Shown piece after piece: positions 28,901 through 34,990 of a DNA stretch of 64,000 nucleotides. A program made the position numbers and the translations under genes. The notes below the pieces were generated by a model. That model did no database searches. It was not told the DNA's origin and saw only the letters and a list, made by a program, of their open reading frames with translations. Position 1 is the first letter of the stretch. Each line of letters starts with the position of its first letter. Source of the stretch: Rhodococcus sp. 4CII (GTDB taxonomy: Bacteria; Actinomycetota; Actinomycetes; Mycobacteriales; Mycobacteriaceae); NCBI RefSeq assembly GCF_014256275.1, contig NZ_JACCFE010000002.1, forward strand, positions 4,940,001 to 5,004,000. Reading direction: 5' to 3'.

Positions 28901-31538
28901 TCACGGTGACGGCGAAACGAACAGCCGGGTGGCGGCGCAGGGTGGCGTCGATCTCTCCGGGTTCGACGCGCAGACCGCGGAGATTCACCTGTTCGTCGCT
29001 GCGGCCGAGATATTCGAGTTCGTGGTCGCGAGTCCAGCGGACGGTGTCGCCCGTGCGGTACATGCGGGTGCCGGGCGGTCCGTAGGGGTCGGCGACGAAC
29101 CGCTCCGACGTCTGCCGCGCCCTGCGATGGTAGCCGCGGGCCAAGGCCGTACCCGCGACGTACAGTTCGCCGAGCACACCGACCGGGACCGGGCGGAGCC
29201 TGTGGTCGAGAACCACCGCTCGCGTCCCGCGGATCGGCCGGCCGACGGTGACCGGGCCCGCCGCGGGGAGGGGATCGCCGACGGTCGCCATCACGGTGGT
29301 CTCGGCCGGTCCGTACGCGTCGATGACCGAGCACCGGGAGGCCCACCGGGACAACAGCTCCGGGGGGCACGCCTCACCGGCGACGACGAGGACGCGGAGA
29401 CCGTCGACCTCGCCGGGGTCGATCGACGCCAGGACGGACGGGGTGATCACCGCGTGCGTGATGCGCTCGGCTGTCATCAGCTGTGCGAGTAGTGTTCCTC
29501 CGTACACCGAGGCCGGGGCGACCACGAGCGTGGCACCGGAGCCGAAGGCCATCAGCAGCTCGAAGATCGAGGCGTCGAAGCTCGGCGACGCGACGTGCAG
29601 AACTCGTGCCGAACTGTCGAGGTCGAGTCGAGTGCGCTGTGCAGAAACGAGATCGGCGATCCCGCGGTGGGTGACCGCCACCCCCTTGGGTGCGCCGGTC
29701 GACCCCGACGTGTAGATGAGATAGGCGACGTCGTCGAGTCGTGTTGCCCGGGCGAGTAACTCGGGTTCGGCTCCGTCGGTGTCGTCGAGCAGAAGCCATT
29801 CGGTCGTGTCCGGCAAACTCGACGAGTACTGCGCAGTGGTCAACCCGACCGTTGCCCGGGAGTCGTCGAGCATGTGCCGCACCCGCGCAACCGGATAGGT
29901 CGGATCCACCGGCAGGAAGGCCGCCCCCGTCTTCGCGACGGCCCAGACCGCGCACACGTAGTCGAGCGACCGCGGAAAAGCGAGCGCCACGACGTCGCCG
30001 GACCCGACACCGAACTGCGCCAGCGCCGCAGCGATCCGGTCGGAGCCGGCGTCGAGGTCGCGGTACGTGATTCCGCGGCCGGAACAGACCACAGCGGTGG
30101 CGTCCGGATCCTGTGCGGCGGCAGCGCGAAACACGTCGGGGAGCGTGACGGGCGCGCTGCCAGGCGGTCCGTTGGCGGGAACCAGTGCAGCCGTCTCGTC
30201 GTCCGTGAGGACCGGGAGCTCACCGACCGGGAGGGACGCATCGGCGCCGAGGAAGTGCCGGAAGTACCGCAGGAACCTCGTGTGGTGACCCTCCACGTCG
30301 TCCGGCGAATACAGTCGCGGATTCGCCTTGAAATCGAGGTGCAGTTGTCCGCGGGGCCCGTACCGGTACAGATTGACGAGGAGATCCTCGATCGGACCCG
30401 AAGACAGCACCTGCAAGTGGCCCTTCAGCGCGCCGAGTTCGATCTCCTCCGAGAACAGCATGATGTTGACCGGGGGGCCGAACAGGCGCGGCCCGGACGG
30501 CGACAGTCCCAGATCGGCGCGAATGTCCTCGTGCCGGTACCGCTGATGCCGCAGAGCGCCGGACATCGCGAGCCGCGTGCGGGACACCAGATCACCCACA
30601 GTCCTCGCCCCGGCAGACGCGATGCGCAGCGGCACCACGTTCGACACCATGCCACCGGACCGGCGCAGCGCAGCCGTCGTGCGGGCCGACACCGGCAGGC
30701 TGAGCGTGACATCGTCCTCGCCGCTCATCCTCGCCAGATACCCGGCGACCGCAGCGACGGCCAGCGTCGCAGGATTGGCGCCGTGCACCGCCGCACACTT
30801 CTCGAGCTGATCGACGGTCTCCGTCGTCAACGTTCCGCTGACGCTCCGGGAGTCGGCGGTCGCCGGTGCGGAGCCGCGCGCCAAGGTGCTCGAGTGCGTG
30901 ACGCCGCGCATCGTCTCGGACCAGTAGTCCCGGTCGGATTCCCGGCGAGTGGACTCGCGGTAACCGATCTCGAGTTCGTGGATACGGCGAAGACCGACGG
31001 CTTTGTTCGGGGGCGGCGGCAGTCCCCGCACCGTGGCGGAGTACAGCGCGGCGACCCGGTAGACCATCGTGATGGAACCGTAACCGTCCAGCGCGATGTG
31101 GTGGGCGCGTGAGTACCAGAAATAGTGGTTCGTCCCGACCTGGAGCACGTACGTGACCACCAGGCGCTCCCGCCGGACATCGATCGGCGCGGCCGTCTCG
31201 GTGCGCATCCACGCGTGCGCCGACGCTGCAGAATCCGGCGCGTCGCGGAAATCGACGTACCCGACTGTCACACCCAGTCCCGGTTCCACCCGTTGCACGG
31301 GTTCCCCGTCGGTCTCGGAGATTGTCAGGAAGGACGATTCGAATTCGTCCGCCGCCTGCGCACACGCCGCCGTCAGGACATCACGGTCCAGCTCGCCGCG
31401 GATGTCGACGTACTGGGCGACCGACACGGGAACCGCGGGGTCGACGTGCTGCGCGAGCCACATCCCCCTCTGTGCGGGGGACAGCGGAAAGGCGTGCGCA
31501 GACGAGTCTCCGGGACCAACCGAGGTCGGTGAACTCAT
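16857..31538 (-). CDS. Four-module non-ribosomal peptide synthetase, C-A-T-E/C-A-T/C-A-T/C-A-T-TE
   Basis: One gene of 4893 residues. Domains, with core motifs and approximate residues: C1 HHIALDG (143), A1 YTSGSTGAPKG (609), T1 LGGDS (981), E HHLVIDG (1173); C2 HHIVLDG (1649), A2 FTSGSTGRPKG (2104), T2 AGGNS (2487); C3 HHISADG (2672), A3 YTSGSTGTPKG (3151), T3 LGGTS (3531); C4 HHISADG (3718), A4 HTSGSTGTPKG (4204), T4 LGGNS (4592); TE GYSVGG (4724). C2 begins LTPLQSGLLFHA, as C domains after an E domain do. The first residue should thus be D, in a released tetrapeptide. A complete C1 at the N-terminus suggests an acyl starter. Hand-read pocket codes (last Lys included) are DAFVVAAVMK, DIWHFAWAAK, DGLFVGGVMK and DARYSGEVAK. 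A1 is loosely aromatic-like and A2 loosely Ser-like; A3 and A4 are unassigned. No MbtH or tailoring gene is adjacent. Confidence 0.96.
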   Translation of the reverse strand: MSSPTSVGPGDSSAHAFPLSPAQRGMWLAQHVDPAVPVSVAQYVDIRGELDRDVLTAACAQAADEFESSFLTISETDGEPVQRVEPGLGVTVGYVDFRDAPDSAASAHAWMRTETAAPIDVRRERLVVTYVLQVGTNHYFWYSRAHHIALDGYGSITMVYRVAALYSATVRGLPPPPNKAVGLRRIHELEIGYRESTRRESDRDYWSETMRGVTHSSTLARGSAPATADSRSVSGTLTTETVDQLEKCAAVHGANPATLAVAAVAGYLARMSGEDDVTLSLPVSARTTAALRRSGGMVSNVVPLRIASAGARTVGDLVSRTRLAMSGALRHQRYRHEDIRADLGLSPSGPRLFGPPVNIMLFSEEIELGALKGHLQVLSSGPIEDLLVNLYRYGPRGQLHLDFKANPRLYSPDDVEGHHTRFLRYFRHFLGADASLPVGELPVLTDDETAALVPANGPPGSAPVTLPDVFRAAAAQDPDATAVVCSGRGITYRDLDAGSDRIAAALAQFGVGSGDVVALAFPRSLDYVCAVWAVAKTGAAFLPVDPTYPVARVRHMLDDSRATVGLTTAQYSSSLPDTTEWLLLDDTDGAEPELLARATRLDDVAYLIYTSGSTGAPKGVAVTHRGIADLVSAQRTRLDLDSSARVLHVASPSFDASIFELLMAFGSGATLVVAPASVYGGTLLAQLMTAERITHAVITPSVLASIDPGEVDGLRVLVVAGEACPPELLSRWASRCSVIDAYGPAETTVMATVGDPLPAAGPVTVGRPIRGTRAVVLDHRLRPVPVGVLGELYVAGTALARGYHRRARQTSERFVADPYGPPGTRMYRTGDTVRWTRDHELEYLGRSDEQVNLRGLRVEPGEIDATLRRHPAVRFAVTVIRSQATGDQLVSYVVGKDVSEQALLSYLTAELPPHLVPAAIVALDDIPLTPSSKFDRSALPAVGLRSTIRTAPRDARERTLHGIYTEILGPSDFGVDDSFFALGGDSIMAIQLASRARSAGIAFSPRDVFEQRTISRLGAIAGHDPGRPTLEELPGGGIGDMPLTPAARFLLDRVRDIDRYAQAVVVELPPGMDAERLGRVIGAVVDRHDALRTRLVRRSDGTALLIANPVGAPLPDGTIRRVPLPDPADAVQRTRDEYEAAARRLNPALGVMMQCVWLDPGPDTRGRLLLVAHHLVIDGVSWRILIGDLAAAEAQTLTLPPIGTSLRRWSHGLIEQARRPALRSELTFWRDVTGGDEPSLGARPLDARRDVNSTVSRIHTAVPATHSVLTDLPAAFHCDVNDALLTALALALAQWQRSRGQSPTVPVIRLEGHGREESILPGADVSRTVGWFTSIFPIRLDLSGVDLDAAFAGGRSASAAVTAVKEQLRAVPGKGLGYGLLRYFGDAAARQLGERPEGQIAFNYLGRLDIAGTGTEWRPVRDGTAVFSSAEPSMPVTALIDITASTTDGVLDTTFAFPADAIASEDVQALADLWVRALTALAAVARSPHGSGLVPSDLPLVSVDRADIEAWEREHPGLLDVWPLTPLQSGLLFHAALAGSDADPYAMQVILTLSGLIDPERLRNACTAVLAGHANLRTAFVRDGRGVPVQLVLDEVPLRWQHIDVTDSDAERVLRADRTTRFDMAAPPLIRFALLSRGPHRAELAITAHHIVLDGWSMPVLLRELFTAYRDGEIRTEPPDSSPYREFLEWLAAKDIETSARAWASALDGVTEPAAPEERTVVTSAAVLELSEDDTAALTARATELGITLSTAVQAAWGIVLGQTTGRDDVVIGATVSGRPPELAGVEGAVGLFVNTVPVRIPLDPDAEAATLLTRLQADHVRLLEHHYLGLADIQRAVGVAPLFDTLVAFESYPVDRTAQSETVDGVALDAVRAHDSSHYTVTLAATVAGTLRLTANCRSPRYDGNALLARMGRALDHIARNPHQAVGRFDLLGEAEKHRVLRTWNATDVPVPRVTLVDLFDAQVARSPAAVAMVFGADPLTYAEFDAQANRLARHLVARGVGPETVVGVSIPRSPRLLVALYAVLKAGGAYVPVDPEHPFAHRALVVDSAAPALLLTSGNHTAPDGVTVLDLDLLDVSGYDPAPVTDSVRHSPLHPANAAYVIFTSGSTGRPKGVTVTHAMMVNQFRWAQTQTPLDGSDAVLHKTPLTFDISAWELFWPLQTGARVVIAEPGGHRDPRYLARIVERESITTLHFVPSMLEAFVEQCGRRTPATLRRVFSAGESLSTATASRFTEHSTAALFNWYGPCEAAAATSEPFDGNDFGSSVALGRPVQNIRTYVLDSRLRPVPVGTRGELYLAGTLARGYAGRPDLTAERFLADPYDGRGGRMYRTGDAVRWNDTGRLEYLGRTDFQIKLRGQRIEPGEIEAALTSDPAVTQAAVIVQRHPDSGDRLIAYLVAAESEYLDEARISERLADLLPAHMIPSTFVALPALPVTTSGKLDRAALPDPSTTVMSDPPATPVEDVVAFVFAEVTGSGQIGRNANFFAAGGNSLTAAQVVARVGAALGTTLELRELFDHPTVAGLSGHLATRTHETERAPLVPRPPAAHVPLSLAQQRLWFLNRLDGRSATDTIPVVLRLTGTLDESALCAAVGDVIERHEPLRTVYPDHDGIPCQHVLAASAVPPCTVRRTTDAAARVRDLVSAGFDLTTEPPMRTELLAVRDHEWVLALIVHHISADGFSLGPLARDVMAAYRARARGETPAWTPLPVRYSDYSLWQRERRDGQQSLAYWTRTLSGMSGTLPLPFDRARPAVATHRGAHIEFGLDTETHRRIRALARTHDATPFMVLHAALAVLAARLSGTPDIIVGTPIAGRGPRALDDLVGMFVNTLVLRTLVASGDPFGDVLDRVRGVDLDAYTHADVPFEEVVEAVAPARSRSRNPLFQLAFAYHNTAPVAVDLPDVSARIVEVDTGTAKFDLQLTVTESVDENGPGPLACVFTYATDLFDDTTVSGFAARFRRVLGAALAPPPVVVGDIDLLDDEERQAARHTSAPSLPQRTLPDLMSAAVERNPDGPALTADGRSMTYRKLDAESNRLARALMRRGVGPETVVALGLSRSALSVVSVWAVAKTGAAFVPVDPRYPTARIAYLVNDSGAVHGLTTAPDRESLPDATDWLLLDTPDFRTECHGYSSGPIIDADRVQPLEARHPAYVIYTSGSTGTPKGVVVTHTGLADFTAEQRERYSVTASSRTLHGSSPGFDGAVLEMLLALGAGACMVIAPPTVYGDDPLTDLLAGERISHLFTTPTVLATVDPGALRDVRTVVVGGEPCPPELAVVWAARTHLSLFNGYGPTETTVMTTISDPLAAGGPVTIGRPVRGAAVLLLDSRLHPVPAGVAGELYVCGPGVARGYHRRPGLTAARFVACPFGTAGERMYRTGDVGRRHRDGSIEYLHRNDSQVELRGVRIELGEIDATLRTHPSVQFAATDVRALRDGVDALVSYVLPARGRTVDPDQLIRFVSERLPTPLVPAAVVEVATVPLTGNGKLDRAALPDPAPADTGFEAPHTPAERAVATVFAEVLGLDLVGRDANFFALGGTSLSATRAASRIGAALQTTVPVRAVFDAPTVSALAADVTDRTEGAAHAALSVRPRPPRVPLSPAQQRLWFLSRLAPGSPEYTIPMVLRLTGSLDVVALGAAVADVVGRHEPLRTLYPDSDGVAYQQVVPVSQAAPPLEPIPVSHGDVEARVATFASQGFALGAEPPIRARLFAPAPDDWVLAVMVHHISADGYSVPLLVRDLMTAYEARISGAAPRWAELPVQYADYTLWQHEVLGDRDDPHSVAARELSYWTDTLSGAPEQLPLPTDRSHPAVASHRGGTVEFALDDDLYRAVEHTASARAVTPFMVVHAAFAVLLTRLGGSTDIVVGTPVAGRGDQALDALVGMFVNNLVLRTEVIPAESFAELLARVREDDLDAFAHSTVPFETVVDALRPARSRARNPLFQVALAFQNLDHIPLALPGLQVSEMIPAVRSARFDLQLTVVAGPDPSAEHIRRTAVFTYATDLFDHHTVVEIGERFLRTLSEAVAQPDLAVGDLALVDPDPVVPTAAPSSGDTLVDLLDRQVAATPDATAVISGDEALTYREVDETVNRLARHLIGIGVGPESMVGLAIRRSVDLLAGMYAVAKTGAAYVPIDPDHPARRNAEVIRSSGAHVVLTTERDRFDISDVLPPETRLVVVDRLDLADVDPSPISDHDRIAPLREQNPAYVIHTSGSTGTPKGVVVTHAAVVSFLRWRQDTDPLGADDTVMLKLQYTFDASVREFWWPLIAGARLVIARPDGHRDPRHLAELIGRHGVTAGYFLPLMLAEILAIPDADLTSLRQVSCGGETLPPDTAHNFHARCPDAVLYNEYGPTETAVAVTRAVVGGVDAAVPIGVPQSGIGALVLDSRLHPVPVGVPGELYLAGAQLARGYLGQPGVTAARFPAAPWGPPGSRMYRTGDVVRRRRDGTLDYLGRRDLQVKIRGQRVELEEIEAALRRHDAVAYSAAAVYESANDGARLVGYVVPRPGLVVDTRTVSAELAQRLPRYMVPNQIVVLDALPSTPHGKLDRRALPDPGVPRAQRFRPPATRTEKLVTAVFGDVLGAGLVGLDDNFFELGGNSLSATRAASQLHAATDVEVRLEWFFTDATAEGIAGRISSSVAATTAALGVLLPLHPDGARDPLFCIHPAIGLAWCYSGLSAHLGPDRPVYGVQSPAVTGPGERFTTIAQRAHRYVREIRQVQPRGPYHLLGYSVGGVIAHAMAVELRLLGEEIGLLAMIDSYASAERDIPAPTLPDLLREFGDGASDQLGPEHLSRLYADYIDVIDAAAEFRPERFDGALLFFEASGDAAQPVSASATWRPWIADDIVAHPVDHPHARMTDPQAIAVIGPILAGHLGTGSATDGSENPPPAQRETAQRHE

Positions 31539-31614
31539 CGCTGACTTCTCTCACGCAGCCGTCCCCGCACGACGCTGCTAGCCGGGATACCTCCACTCAG
31601 GAGTCTGCCCCAGA

Positions 31615-31636
31615 TTTCTAGGAGATTGCTTAGAAA
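31615..31636 (-). promoter_or_regulatory. Inverted repeat upstream of NRPS gene
   Basis: TTTCTA (31615-31620) and TAGAAA (31631-31636) form a perfect inverted repeat with a 10-base spacer, 76 bp upstream of the NRPS start. It lies in a locally AT-rich stretch with several CTAG words. The 135-bp gap between gpsA and the NRPS gene is the only place for an NRPS-specific promoter, so this is the best candidate operator. Confidence 0.4.
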
Positions 31637-31673
31637 CGTCTAGATAGTGCTACTACCGGTTGCAGTTGTGCGG

Positions 31674-32681
31674 TCACGCCACCTCGTGCTCCCCGCCGGC
31701 AGCGACTTTCCGCAGGCCACGATAGGCGCCTTCCGGAGTCTGCCGCCCCGCGACCACGGCCTCGACCTCCGCAGCGATGGGCATGTCCACGTTGTAGTCC
31801 CGGGCCAACTCCATCACCGTGGGGGCGGTCTTTACGCCCTCCGCCACCTGCCCCAGCTTGGCGACGGCCTCGTCGACCGTCATGCCGCGGGCAATGAACT
31901 CACCCACCCGGCGGTTGCGCGAACTGGGACTCATGCACGTGGCGATGAGGTCTCCGACCCCGGTGAGTCCCGCGAACGTCCGCGGATTCGCGCCCATCGC
32001 CTCCCCGAGCCGGGTCATCTCGGCCAGCCCGCGGGCCAGGACCATCGCGCGGGTGTTGTCGCCGACATCCAGGCCGTCGGCCATCCCCGACGCGATGGCC
32101 ACGATGTTCTTCAGCACGCCACCGAGTTCGCAACCGAGCACATCGGTGTTGCGGTAGACGCGGAACACGGCGGACGCGAACAACGGCTGCAACGCGGTGG
32201 CCACCCGAACATCCTGGGTGGCGACGACGGATGCCGCGGCCAGTCCGTCGACGATCTCCCGCGCAATGTTGGGGCCCGCGAGAAGCCCGACCGGATGACC
32301 GGGCAGGCATTCGGCGATCACCTCGGTGGGACGCAACCGGGTTCCCGGTTCCAGTCCCTTCGCCAGCGACAGCACGGGCACCCACGCTCGGACCTCGTTG
32401 GTGATCTGAGCGAGTGTGCTGCGGACCGCATGCGACGGAACCCCCACCACGAGAACGTCGGCTTCCTGCGCGGCCTCCACCAGGTCGGCCGTGGACCGCA
32501 TCGAGTCGGGGAGTGGGCGGTCGCCGAGGTAGCGGGAGTTGCGGTGCTCGGTGTTGATCTCGTCCGCGGTTTCCGCATTTCGCGACCACAGCAGAGTCGG
32601 TGTGTTGTGGGCGGCGAGACCAGCCACCGTCGTTCCCCACGAGCCGGCCCCGAGAACGACGACGCGTACCGGCCGGGCCAT
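31674..32681 (-). CDS. gpsA: NAD(P)-dependent glycerol-3-phosphate dehydrogenase
   Basis: The 335-residue protein starts MARPVRVVVLGAGSWGTTVAGLAA, a Rossmann GxGxWG site. It contains LSLAKGLEPGT, LLAGPNIAREI, ELGGVLKNIVAIASGM (catalytic Lys) and LTGVGDLIATCMSPSSRNRRVG, all GpsA hallmarks. It makes sn-glycerol-3-phosphate from dihydroxyacetone phosphate for lipid synthesis. It precedes the NRPS gene on the same strand with a 135-bp gap and may be an additional copy rather than the housekeeping one, which cannot be checked here. A link to the NRPS product, for instance a lipid anchor, is only a guess. Confidence 0.93.
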   Translation of the reverse strand: MARPVRVVVLGAGSWGTTVAGLAAHNTPTLLWSRNAETADEINTEHRNSRYLGDRPLPDSMRSTADLVEAAQEADVLVVGVPSHAVRSTLAQITNEVRAWVPVLSLAKGLEPGTRLRPTEVIAECLPGHPVGLLAGPNIAREIVDGLAAASVVATQDVRVATALQPLFASAVFRVYRNTDVLGCELGGVLKNIVAIASGMADGLDVGDNTRAMVLARGLAEMTRLGEAMGANPRTFAGLTGVGDLIATCMSPSSRNRRVGEFIARGMTVDEAVAKLGQVAEGVKTAPTVMELARDYNVDMPIAAEVEAVVAGRQTPEGAYRGLRKVAAGGEHEVA

Positions 32682-32758
32682 TACCGATCACCCATCGAAT
32701 TGTTGCTGTCCATGGTCTCAAGCGTGGCACTTGCGGGGCGTTCACGAAGCTGATTCGG

Positions 32759-32790
32759 CAAGTCCCGGTGGTGGCTGACACCGGGACTTG
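32759..32790 (-). terminator. Strong hairpin terminator downstream of the ECF41/CMD unit
   Basis: CAAGTCCCGGTG (32759-32770) pairs perfectly with CACCGGGACTTG (32779-32790) across an 8-base loop, and the stem can be extended by three pairs including a wobble. It lies after the last stop of the degraded reading frame and before the gpsA start, so it should end the sigma-factor transcript. Confidence 0.75.
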
Positions 32791-32814
32791 TCGAGTTGTG
32801 TCGACCGACGAAGC

Positions 32815-33240
32815 CTAGGCCTTGACCGCTGCGGTGGCACTCTGCGCCCCGAGCCCCGCGAGTCCGGCAGGGTACGTCCGCTTGCCGAGGGACAGGGCCA
32901 CGATCGCCAGCACGTACACCAGCGGTGCCGGCTGCAGGGCGCCGAGTAGGCCGAGGCGGTCGGCGAGGAGTGGCGTTCATGGCCATGAACTGCTCGGTCC
33001 ACTCCGGATCCCACTGGGGCAAGTTGTCCCACAGTGGATTCCAACTTCCCACGCTCTTCATGCGGTCGAGTGTGTCGGCCCGTCCCGGGCGTTTCGCGAG
33101 TTCGGCGCGGGTGGAGTCGAGGAAGTTCGACGAGTTCGCGAACGCGATCAGGGAGGGTGGGTTCCTCCGGCGTGGTGAGGGTGTCGAGGAACTGTTGCGA
33201 ATAGAAGCGCGGGCTTGGCCCGTTCCGTCGCATGTTTCAC
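32815..33240 (-). pseudogene. Degraded carboxymuconolactone-decarboxylase-like gene
   Basis: No intact gene fills the 580 bp between gpsA and the ECF41 gene. Coding-like pieces occur in different minus-strand frames: FYSQQFLDTLTTPEEP, then IAFANSSNFLDSTRAELAKR and SVGSWNPLWDNLPQWDPEWT, then a hydrophobic tail LGLLGALQPAPLVYVLAIVA ending at TAG (32815-32817). The second block resembles the start of carboxymuconolactone decarboxylase (CMD) family proteins. At least two frame changes separate the blocks, including one at about 32965-32975. ECF41 sigma factors typically neighbour CMD genes, which supports the reading. The tail may come from a different protein. Sequencing error is an alternative to real decay. 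Confidence 0.5.
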
Positions 33241-33263
33241 TCGGCGCCCGCAGTGGGATCCTG

Positions 33264-34151
33264 TCAGTCACCGAGAGGGGCGAGTTCGAGGCGGCGCACA
33301 CGATCCGGCTCCGCGATGACGTCGATTTCGGTGATCCAGCCGTCGACGATCGTGAAGGTGAGCACCACATACGGCCGTCCGTGCGGAGCCATCACGAGCC
33401 CGACCGCGCCGTTCACGAACGCGGTCTCGGTGGAGCGCGCCCGCTCGGCGGAGGCGAGAGCGCCCTTGGCCACCACCCGCGCGCCGCGGATCACCAGGGG
33501 CGCTCGTGTGGGTCCGGCCGCCGCGTCGGCCCGGAGCACGACATCCGGATCGAGCAGTGCGACGAGCGCGTCGAAATCGCCTGCGCGGGTGGCGGTCAGG
33601 TAGGCCTCGACGACGCGTCGCCGGCGATCCGGATCCGCGGACTCCGGTGCCGGGGCGGCGCCCTTCACCCGTCGGCGGGCACGGCTGGCGAGTTGCCGGA
33701 CCGCGGGGGAGGAGCGGCCCACGATGGGCGCGATGTCGTCGAACGGCACGTCGAACATGTCGTGCAGCACGAAAGCGAGGCGCTCGGCCGGCGTCAGCGT
33801 GTCGAGGACCACCAGCAGCGCCAGACCGACGGAGTCGGCCAGCATCGCTTCGTGCTCGGGATCGCCGCCGGCGTCGCGCCCCGAGACCGGGTCGTGGACC
33901 ACGGCGTCGAGGGGTTCCTCGCGACGCTGTTCGCGGGATCGCAGCACGTTCAGGCACACTCGAGACACCACGGTGGTCAGCCACGCCTCGAGGTTCTCGA
34001 CCTCGTCGATGCCGGCGCGGCTCATCCGCAGCCAGGTTTCCTGCACGGCGTCGTCGGCCTCACTCGCCGAGCCGAGCATCCGGTACGCGACCGCCCGCAG
34101 GCGCGGCCGATGTTCCTCGAAACGAACGGTCGGCACGTCGCGGTCGTCCAC
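33264..34151 (-). CDS. sigJ: ECF41 / SigJ-type sigma factor with SnoaL-like C-terminal extension
   Basis: The start is a GTG (VDDRDVPTVRFEEHRPRLRAVAYRML) with GGGAGG upstream; the product has 295 residues. Region 2 (ADDAVQETWLRMSRA...LTTVVSRVCLNVLRSR) and region 4 (LTPAERLAFVLHDMFDVPFDDIAPIVGRSSPAVRQLASRARRRV) are clear. A fused NTF2/SnoaL-like domain (about 195-295) replaces a separate anti-sigma factor, as in ECF41. The usual DGGGR-like motif of that extension reads DAAAG here, and EPDRV stands where NPDKL-like residues are usual. It is divergent from an NmrA-type oxidoreductase and upstream of a CMD remnant, the classic ECF41 neighbours. Confidence 0.88.
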   Translation of the reverse strand: MDDRDVPTVRFEEHRPRLRAVAYRMLGSASEADDAVQETWLRMSRAGIDEVENLEAWLTTVVSRVCLNVLRSREQRREEPLDAVVHDPVSGRDAGGDPEHEAMLADSVGLALLVVLDTLTPAERLAFVLHDMFDVPFDDIAPIVGRSSPAVRQLASRARRRVKGAAPAPESADPDRRRRVVEAYLTATRAGDFDALVALLDPDVVLRADAAAGPTRAPLVIRGARVVAKGALASAERARSTETAFVNGAVGLVMAPHGRPYVVLTFTIVDGWITEIDVIAEPDRVRRLELAPLGD

Positions 34152-34153
34152 GG

Positions 34154-34180
34154 TGTCACATTCCTCCCTCGCGGCGGGTC
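34154..34180 (+). promoter_or_regulatory. Candidate ECF41 promoter for the NmrA-type gene
   Basis: TGTCACA (34154-34160) is followed after 16 bases by GGTC (34177-34180). From memory, ECF41 factors recognise TGTCACA-N16-CGTC upstream of their COE genes, so this fits at ten of eleven positions and points at the oxidoreductase start 48 bp downstream. The -35 element lies just upstream of the sigma factor's own GTG. Confidence 0.7.
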
Positions 34181-34228
34181 TTGGCAGTAGAACCACCGAC
34201 ATCAGCTGTCGAACGAATAGGAGAGATC

Positions 34229-34990
34229 ATGACATCACCCATTCTGGTCACCGGCGGAACCGGCACGCTCGGACGCCAGGTGGTACCACTGCTCCGGGCG
34301 GCGGGTCGCGACGTGCGTGTGCTCAGCCGGCACCTCCGCGAGTCCGGCGACGGCGTCGAGTACGTGGCCGGTGACCTGTTCGAGGGCACGGGAATCGAGG
34401 CCGCGGTGGACGGCGTCGAGACCGTGCTGCACCTCGCGGGCGGCCCCAAGGGTGACGAGGTCGCGACCCGGAATCTGGCGGCAGCCGCGTCGGCGGCCAC
34501 GGTGCGGCACCTGGTGTACATCTCGGTGATCGGGGCCGATCGGGTTCCACTCGGCTGGTTCGCCTCCAAGGCGGGCGCCGAACGGGCCGTGGCGGAATCA
34601 GGACTGCCGTGGACGACGTTGCGCGCAGCCCAATTTCACGAACTGGTGCTGAGCATGATGTCGAAGGTGGCCAGGCTGCCGGTGATCCCGGTCCCGGGCG
34701 GCCTGCGCTTCCAGCCGGTCGACTCGGGCGAGGTCGTGGCGCGGCTGGTGGAGTTGACGCTCGCACCGCCGGCGGGCCTGGTGCCCGACCTGCCCGGACC
34801 GACGATCTACGGAATGGCCGACCTGGCTCGCGGATACCTGCGGGCGAACGGCAGGCATCGACTCATGATGCCGGTGCGGATGCCGGGGAAGGCCGGCCGC
34901 GCGTACCGGGCCGGCGAAAATCTGTCGATCGGCGGCACCACCGGCAAGCGGACCTGGGAAGACTTCCTCGCCGTCGGTCAGGGCGCCTGA
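34229..34990 (+). CDS. NmrA-type atypical SDR NAD(P)-binding oxidoreductase (ECF41 partner)
   Basis: The 253-residue protein starts MTSPILVTGGTGTLGRQVVPLL, a GxxGxxG nucleotide-binding site. It continues with VLSRHLRES, VEYVAGDL, VLHLAGG and a YISVIGAD segment, and lacks the YxxxK catalytic pair of classical SDRs, as NmrA-like members do. It is divergent from the ECF41 sigma gene with an ECF41-like promoter between them. It is the likely regulatory target of that factor. Its reaction is unknown. The last 13 bp overlap the convergent SigF-type gene. Confidence 0.88.
   Translation: MTSPILVTGGTGTLGRQVVPLLRAAGRDVRVLSRHLRESGDGVEYVAGDLFEGTGIEAAVDGVETVLHLAGGPKGDEVATRNLAAAASAATVRHLVYISVIGADRVPLGWFASKAGAERAVAESGLPWTTLRAAQFHELVLSMMSKVARLPVIPVPGGLRFQPVDSGEVVARLVELTLAPPAGLVPDLPGPTIYGMADLARGYLRANGRHRLMMPVRMPGKAGRAYRAGENLSIGGTTGKRTWEDFLAVGQGA

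Noticed and set aside
16857..31538. The NRPS as a catecholate/hydroxamate siderophore synthetase
   Set aside because: No aryl-capping ligase, isochorismate genes, ornithine monooxygenase or siderophore transporter lies in the window, and the pocket codes do not resemble hydroxyornithine codes. The idea is not excluded if genes are elsewhere.
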